This document shows, piece after piece, positions 11,175 through 15,000 of a DNA stretch of 15,000 nucleotides. The DNA is from Chrysomallon squamiferum (Eukaryota; Mollusca; Gastropoda; Neomphalida; Peltospiridae): assembly GCA_012295275.1 (NCBI GenBank), contig CM022678.1, forward strand, positions 10,875,782 to 10,890,781. Reading direction: 5' to 3'. The notes under the pieces were generated by a model. It ran no database searches. It was given only the letters and a program-made list of their open reading frames with translations, and was not told the origin of the DNA. Position numbers and translations under genes: made by a program. Each line of letters starts with the position of its first letter. Positions within the stretch are counted from its first letter, which is position 1.

Positions 11175-11350
11175 AAATAAAATAAAATAAAATAAAATAA
11201 AATAAAATAAAATAAAATAAAATAAAATAAAATAAAATAAAATAAAATAAAATAAAATAAAATAAAATAAAATAAAATAAAATAAAATAAAATAAAATAA
11301 AATAAAATAAAATAAAAATAAAATAAAATAAAATAATAAAATAAAATAAA
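11039..11350. repeat. Graded AAT, AAAT, AAAAT compound array
   Basis: AAAT units (11039-11057) lead to AAT units (to about 11130), then AAAT units (11129-11174), then about 34 AAAAT pentanucleotides to about 11347. Confidence 0.95.
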
Positions 11351-11628
11351 GAAATTATTTAATTAATAACCCAGTCAGTTGATAAAATATTTCGTATCAA
11401 ATTCTACTTTCTGTTACCACTAGAGGTACAGTTTAAAAATAATTTTAATTTCTCTTTTTCGTGTCGGCCAAATACTTTTTTAATCAATCATTTTTGCTGT
11501 AGACTCTTCTATTATGCTACGGAGTGTAATAACATTGGAAAAAGAATAATAAAATACTCATAAATGGTTCTGTTAGCACTATAAAATATTTCTTTCTTGA
11601 AAGACTTGGTATTTCGGTTGATTTTGAA
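11351..11628. other. AT-rich unique sequence, no gene seen
   Basis: Nothing is recognisable between the pentanucleotide array and the MITE candidate. Confidence 0.5.
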
Positions 11629-11630
11629 TA

Positions 11631-11823
11631 AAGGTGCGCTCGCACTATACGATTTGCAGTACCAGATTATAGTATAAGGAATAAAAGTACATATAGAAAT
11701 AGTCGAATTTTTATTTATTAATTTATCTGAAAAAGAAAAAATATATATATATATATATATATCATTTATAATTTAGTTGTTTTCATATCGAATAGTACAA
11801 ATCGCACAGTGTGAACGCAGCTT
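11631..11823. mobile_element. 193-bp MITE candidate, Tc1/mariner-type
   Basis: The ends are inverted repeats. The left end begins AAGGTGCGCTCGCACT and continues ATACGATTTG. The reverse complement of the right end begins AAGCTGCGTTCACACT and continues GTGCGATTTG. I count 21 of 26 identical positions, with weaker pairing for another 15 or so (GTACCAGATTATAG against GTACTATTCGATATG). Both ends are flanked by TA (11629-11630 and 11824-11825), as expected for a TA target duplication. The interior is AT-rich with an (AT)n run at 11738-11761 and has no coding capacity. This is the form of a non-autonomous DNA transposon. Superfamily assignment rests on the TA duplication and is tentative. Confidence 0.72.
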
Positions 11824-11876
11824 TATTAATAAAACAGTGTTGAAACGTTGTAACTCTGTTATAATATTTAAAATCA

Positions 11877-11924
11877 TTCGGGAACTTTCGGATATATTCG
11901 GATAATCACGGAAATTTTCGGAAA
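11877..11924. repeat. 10-bp-phased CGG motif, five copies
   Basis: CGG lies at 11879, 11889, 11899, 11909 and 11919, each separated by seven mostly A/T bases (for example CGGATATATT, CGGATAATCA). It is a short decayed 10-mer tandem repeat. Confidence 0.7.
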
Positions 11925-12071
11925 ATGACATGAACGAATAAAAATGAATTTTCTTATTCTTCATTAACGAATGTTTTAAAAAACAAAAAATAAACAAAGA
12001 AATAATTAATGATTTACACCCCTAAATAAGCAAATTATAAAAATTTAATTATATCTACTAATTCAAATAAT

Positions 12072-12073
12072 AA

Positions 12074-12112
<39 letters not shown>
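12072..12112. repeat. (AAT)n microsatellite
   Basis: This is a pure AAT array of about 13 units in AT-rich DNA. Confidence 0.9.
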
Positions 12113-12113
<1 letters not shown>

Positions 12114-12673
12114 TTATTTTAGAAATAAAGAAATTCAAAACAAATTACAGTTCCTTAACGTTCATCGATCAAACAACTATCCCATAGCAAAGCGAAACGT
12201 TACGAAAACAACCGAATATTTCCGATGAGCCTTAAACTTTCTACTGTAAGTTTAATTAAAATCACAGCCGTCACTACACACGAACATAAGGAAAATTAAA
12301 TGGACGGATAGCCAGACAACAAAACGTGAGATAAATGTTCCTTAGGAACGAATTTTTTTTTTTTTAAAAAGGTGAAGAAAAAGAAAAAAGAAAAAGGAAA
12401 GCAAAGAAAATAAAATAAAATAAAAAAAGATAAGAAAAAACTGAGTTCAGGCAAACAGGAAATGACGAAAGCACATGAAATTAAAAATTCGTTATCGACA
12501 AAATTAAACGAAATCTAATGGCACGCAGCGTTTCAAACTCATCGGACATTTTCGGTATAACTCGGGATAAATCCATCGGAATCAGCCGACGTTTTCAGCC
12601 GGCATTAATAACGTATTCTTCTACATCGAACAAAACAAAATATGTTAAATCTTCAACGACATTCGTAAGATAC

Positions 12674-12674
<1 letters not shown>
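12113..12674. other. AT-rich unique sequence with periodic CG dinucleotides
   Basis: No gene is seen. CGA occurs at 12193, 12203, 12213 and 12223, and CGG at 12543, 12553 and 12563, both at 10-base intervals. A poly(T) run lies at 12354-12364 and A/G-rich sequence follows it. Confidence 0.5.
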
Positions 12675-12733
<59 letters not shown>

Positions 12734-12736
12734 AGA
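12675..12736. repeat. (CA)n microsatellite
   Basis: About 27 CA units end in GAGAGA. Confidence 0.95.
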
Positions 12737-12836
12737 TTATCAAAAACGTTAATTACGTTCCTAAAACAATGAAGAACGATATACTACATTTGTTCTTATA
12801 TCTCATTGCTTAAAACAATAATAAAACACAAAAATC

Positions 12837-12839
<3 letters not shown>

Positions 12840-12913
<74 letters not shown>
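12840..12913. repeat. Poly(A) followed by (AAT)n
   Basis: A run of about 31 A bases passes directly into about 14 AAT units. Confidence 0.92.
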
Positions 12914-12918
<5 letters not shown>

Positions 12919-13002
12919 GTAATAATAATAAAGGTTCCCTCTCTCTCTCTCAAAAAAAAAAAAATATAAATAAATAAAAATTAAATTATCTGCTATTGAT
13001 AC

Positions 13003-13054
13003 AATAATAATAGTTGTAGTAGCAGTAGTAGTAGTAGTAGCAGCATTAGTAGTG

Positions 13055-13117
<63 letters not shown>
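13003..13117. repeat. (GTA)n trinucleotide array
   Basis: AAT units turn into GTA with occasional GCA and GTG variants. The central run is about 17 perfect units. Confidence 0.92.
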
Positions 13118-13118
<1 letters not shown>

Positions 13119-13179
13119 AAGAAATAATAAAAAGTATTATGATTTAAAAAACTTCTATTAACAAATATTAGATAAAAGT

Positions 13180-13202
13180 GAACAAATAAATAAATAAACA
13201 AA

Positions 13203-13245
<43 letters not shown>
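13180..13245. repeat. (AAAT)n microsatellite
   Basis: There are about 15 AAAT units with one CAAAT variant. Confidence 0.92.
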
Positions 13246-13296
13246 CAACCATTAATAAATTCAATATGCTACGAAGAATAAAAAAAAAAAAAAAAA

Positions 13297-13660
13297 CTTT
13301 TCCACAGCTCACTCACGCAAAAACAAAAATTTCTTTGCATATTATGACATATGGATGACATCAAATCTGAATACGCAAAAATGGAAGGAAAATCAAATAA
13401 TTAAAATGATAATAATTGTTAAATAAACAACCATACATTAGAAGAAGCTAATGAAATATTAAAATATGACAACGGAATAAAATATGTTTAAAAATTCGTG
13501 GATATAGTTCCTGAATAAGATACGCAATACAAAACATTAGTATGTACAGACGTAATACTCTCTTCCTTGTAGAAAATGTTTCACTACAATTTCATTATTA
13601 CTGTTAATGTATTGATAAAATTAATATTTACATTTGTACAAGGTATATACAATGATTTAA

Positions 13661-13691
<31 letters not shown>

Positions 13692-14216
13692 TTTATAATT
13701 ATAATAATGTATGTAATAATTAACAAATGAAATTAAGAAAAAAAAAAAAAAATAAAATAAATAAATAAATAACTTATACAAAAATATAAAATACAATTTC
13801 ACAAACATTCATTCAATAATGCTATTTCAAAGGGAGACAACCTGTTGCGTTATTGTATAATTTCCGTTCGTTTAACGCGCTGAAGCTATCCCGCAGTAAA
13901 AATAAAAATTAATTTGATTGTTTCATACTTTTGTAATTATAATTCGTAAAAATGCTTATAACAGTTATTGTAGAACGGCTCAAAAAATAAATAACAATTT
14001 TTGGTATGGACAGCTCTCGATTCGGTAATAAAATTGATTTAATAAAAAAAAAAAATTACTAAAATTTTATTTTAATAATAAAGTATAAATTTTAGGAAAG
14101 AGTTTTCATTTGAATATATTATGCAATATAAATATGTTTAAAAATAAATAAATTCATTTAACTTATGTTGTTGATTTTACGCATTAATTTCATTAAGTAA
14201 TCAGTAAATAATATTA
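13297..14216. other. AT-rich sequence, no gene seen
   Basis: It includes an (AAT)n run at 13660-13690, poly(A) at 13738-13752 with AAAT units after it, and AAAGGGAGACAACCT at 13829. Part could be the distal 3' UTR of the C-clamp gene, but nothing in the sequence settles that. Confidence 0.4.
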
Positions 14217-14589
<373 letters not shown>

Positions 14590-14820
14590 CTAGTCGAGAA
14601 AGCGCGTGCAGGCTTTCTTCCACTTGCACTGCGTACACCACATGTCTCTCTTCTCCATCCCGTAAACCTTGCGACACTTGCGCACCTCACTGCGCGGCTT
14701 CCGGTGGATGACGTTGCCTTTCGGCGACGCTGCCAGCAGGTGCGTCTTCGGTGACTGAGCCTGGTGCTGCTGTAGTCGCTCCTGAGCCGTTGGACGATTC
14801 ATTCTGATTGGCTGAGAAAC
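14590..14820 (-). CDS. ZNF704: Last coding exon of a C-clamp transcription factor (ZNF704/ZNF395/SLC2A4RG family)
   Basis: This is the C-terminal end of a DNA-binding protein. Its last 30 residues ([15 protein letters not shown], then [14 protein letters not shown] and a stop at 14592-14590) match the extreme C-terminus of the SLC2A4RG/ZNF395/ZNF704 (fly Glut4EF) family, whose members end in a C-clamp and RFLD. The four clamp cysteines, at residues 43, 56, 59 and 65 counted from the in-frame Met at 14802, have spacing C-x12-C-x2-C-x5-C, the same as the TCF/LEF C-clamp. A basic [10 protein letters not shown] stretch precedes them. The Met at 14802 is probably internal: the frame stays open upstream to a splice acceptor, either TTTACCAG (exon from 14820) or TTTCTCAG (exon from 14811). 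The first would add VSQPIR in frame. The family's C2H2 finger and N-terminal regions must lie beyond 15000. TCF/LEF is unlikely as an alternative because of the WKKAC...FLD-stop ending. The assignment to one of the three vertebrate paralogues is arbitrary; an invertebrate would normally have one pro-orthologue. Confidence 0.88.
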   Translation of the reverse strand, partial: VSQPIRMNRPTAQERLQQHQAQSPKTHLLAASPKGNVIHRKPRSEVRKCRKVYGMEKRDMWCTQCKWKKACTRFLD

Positions 14821-15000
14821 CTGGTAAATTAAAAAACATGATTATAGTTGAAGCATTTGATGTGTTTTTCTTCCCCTATCCCCACCAAAAAAAAAAAAAA
14901 AAAACATCTGGTTTTTGATTGGTTGATGTATCGGACTGTTTGAAAAGACGGAAATTCTGATTGGCTCAGTTGTCTGACTGTTGGTAAAACGGTAAATCTG
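14806..15000. repeat. 41-42-bp tandem repeat in the C-clamp gene intron, reaching the splice acceptor
   Basis: GATTGG followed by CT/TTGA-like sequence, GACTGTT, AAAACGG-like sequence and AAATTCTG recurs with GATTGG at 14917 and 14959, and the window ends exactly where a further copy would start (about 15000). CGGAAATTCTG (14949-14959) and CGGTAAATCTG (14990-15000) are 41 bases apart. A shortened copy (ATTCTGATTGGCTGAG at 14801-14816, then ACCTGGTAAATT) sits 111 bases to the left across a poly(A) run at 14887-14904. Each unit carries an inverted CCAAT pentamer. Confidence 0.7.

Overview
This window looks like eukaryotic, non-coding-dominated DNA, probably from an invertebrate animal. It is AT-rich and crowded with microsatellites: (GA)n/(CT)n, (CA)n, (AAT)n, (AAAT)n, (AAAAT)n, (GTA)n and pure A runs. 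It has a split coding exon with a consensus splice donor, and two metazoan protein families are recognisable. One is a Big brain-type (AQP4-like) aquaporin. The other is the C-terminal C-clamp of the ZNF704/ZNF395/SLC2A4RG (Glut4EF) transcription-factor family. A lophotrochozoan, most likely a mollusc, fits best. That is an inference from overall character and from a short motif near AAAGGGAGACAAC that I associate loosely with molluscan DNA.

Layout. Positions 1-7272 lie downstream of the aquaporin exon on its coding (minus) strand and would be its first coding intron. I found no second aquaporin exon there, so the intron either exceeds 7.2 kb or the gene is broken. This stretch holds the most repeat structure: 66-bp and 13-bp minisatellites, a 121-bp-offset duplication, a 500-bp (TG)/(GA) array, a 95-bp (CT) array, a 700-bp purine-rich strand, an A-B-A-B higher-order repeat with CA spacers, and further (CA), (CT) and (GA) arrays. 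Positions 7273-7696 (minus) are the aquaporin exon: start codon, first two transmembrane helices, first NPA-type loop, third helix, then a GTAAGT donor. It carries an apparent one-base frameshift and reads NPV instead of NPA. Positions 7697-14589 are intergenic: AT-rich sequence with trinucleotide to pentanucleotide repeats, a 193-bp mariner-type MITE candidate at 11631-11823, and a patch of 10-bp-phased CGG/CGA motifs. Positions 14590-about 14820 (minus) are the last coding exon of the C-clamp gene. The rest, to 15000, is its upstream intron and contains a 41-42-bp tandem repeat that reaches the splice acceptor.

The two genes are head-to-tail on the minus strand, with the C-clamp gene upstream of the aquaporin gene. 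Nothing suggests they work together. I see no RNA genes, CRISPR arrays, prokaryotic operons or viral genes. Most long open frames here (Ser-Leu, Arg-Glu, poly-Leu, Thr-His, poly-Tyr) are translations of simple repeats.
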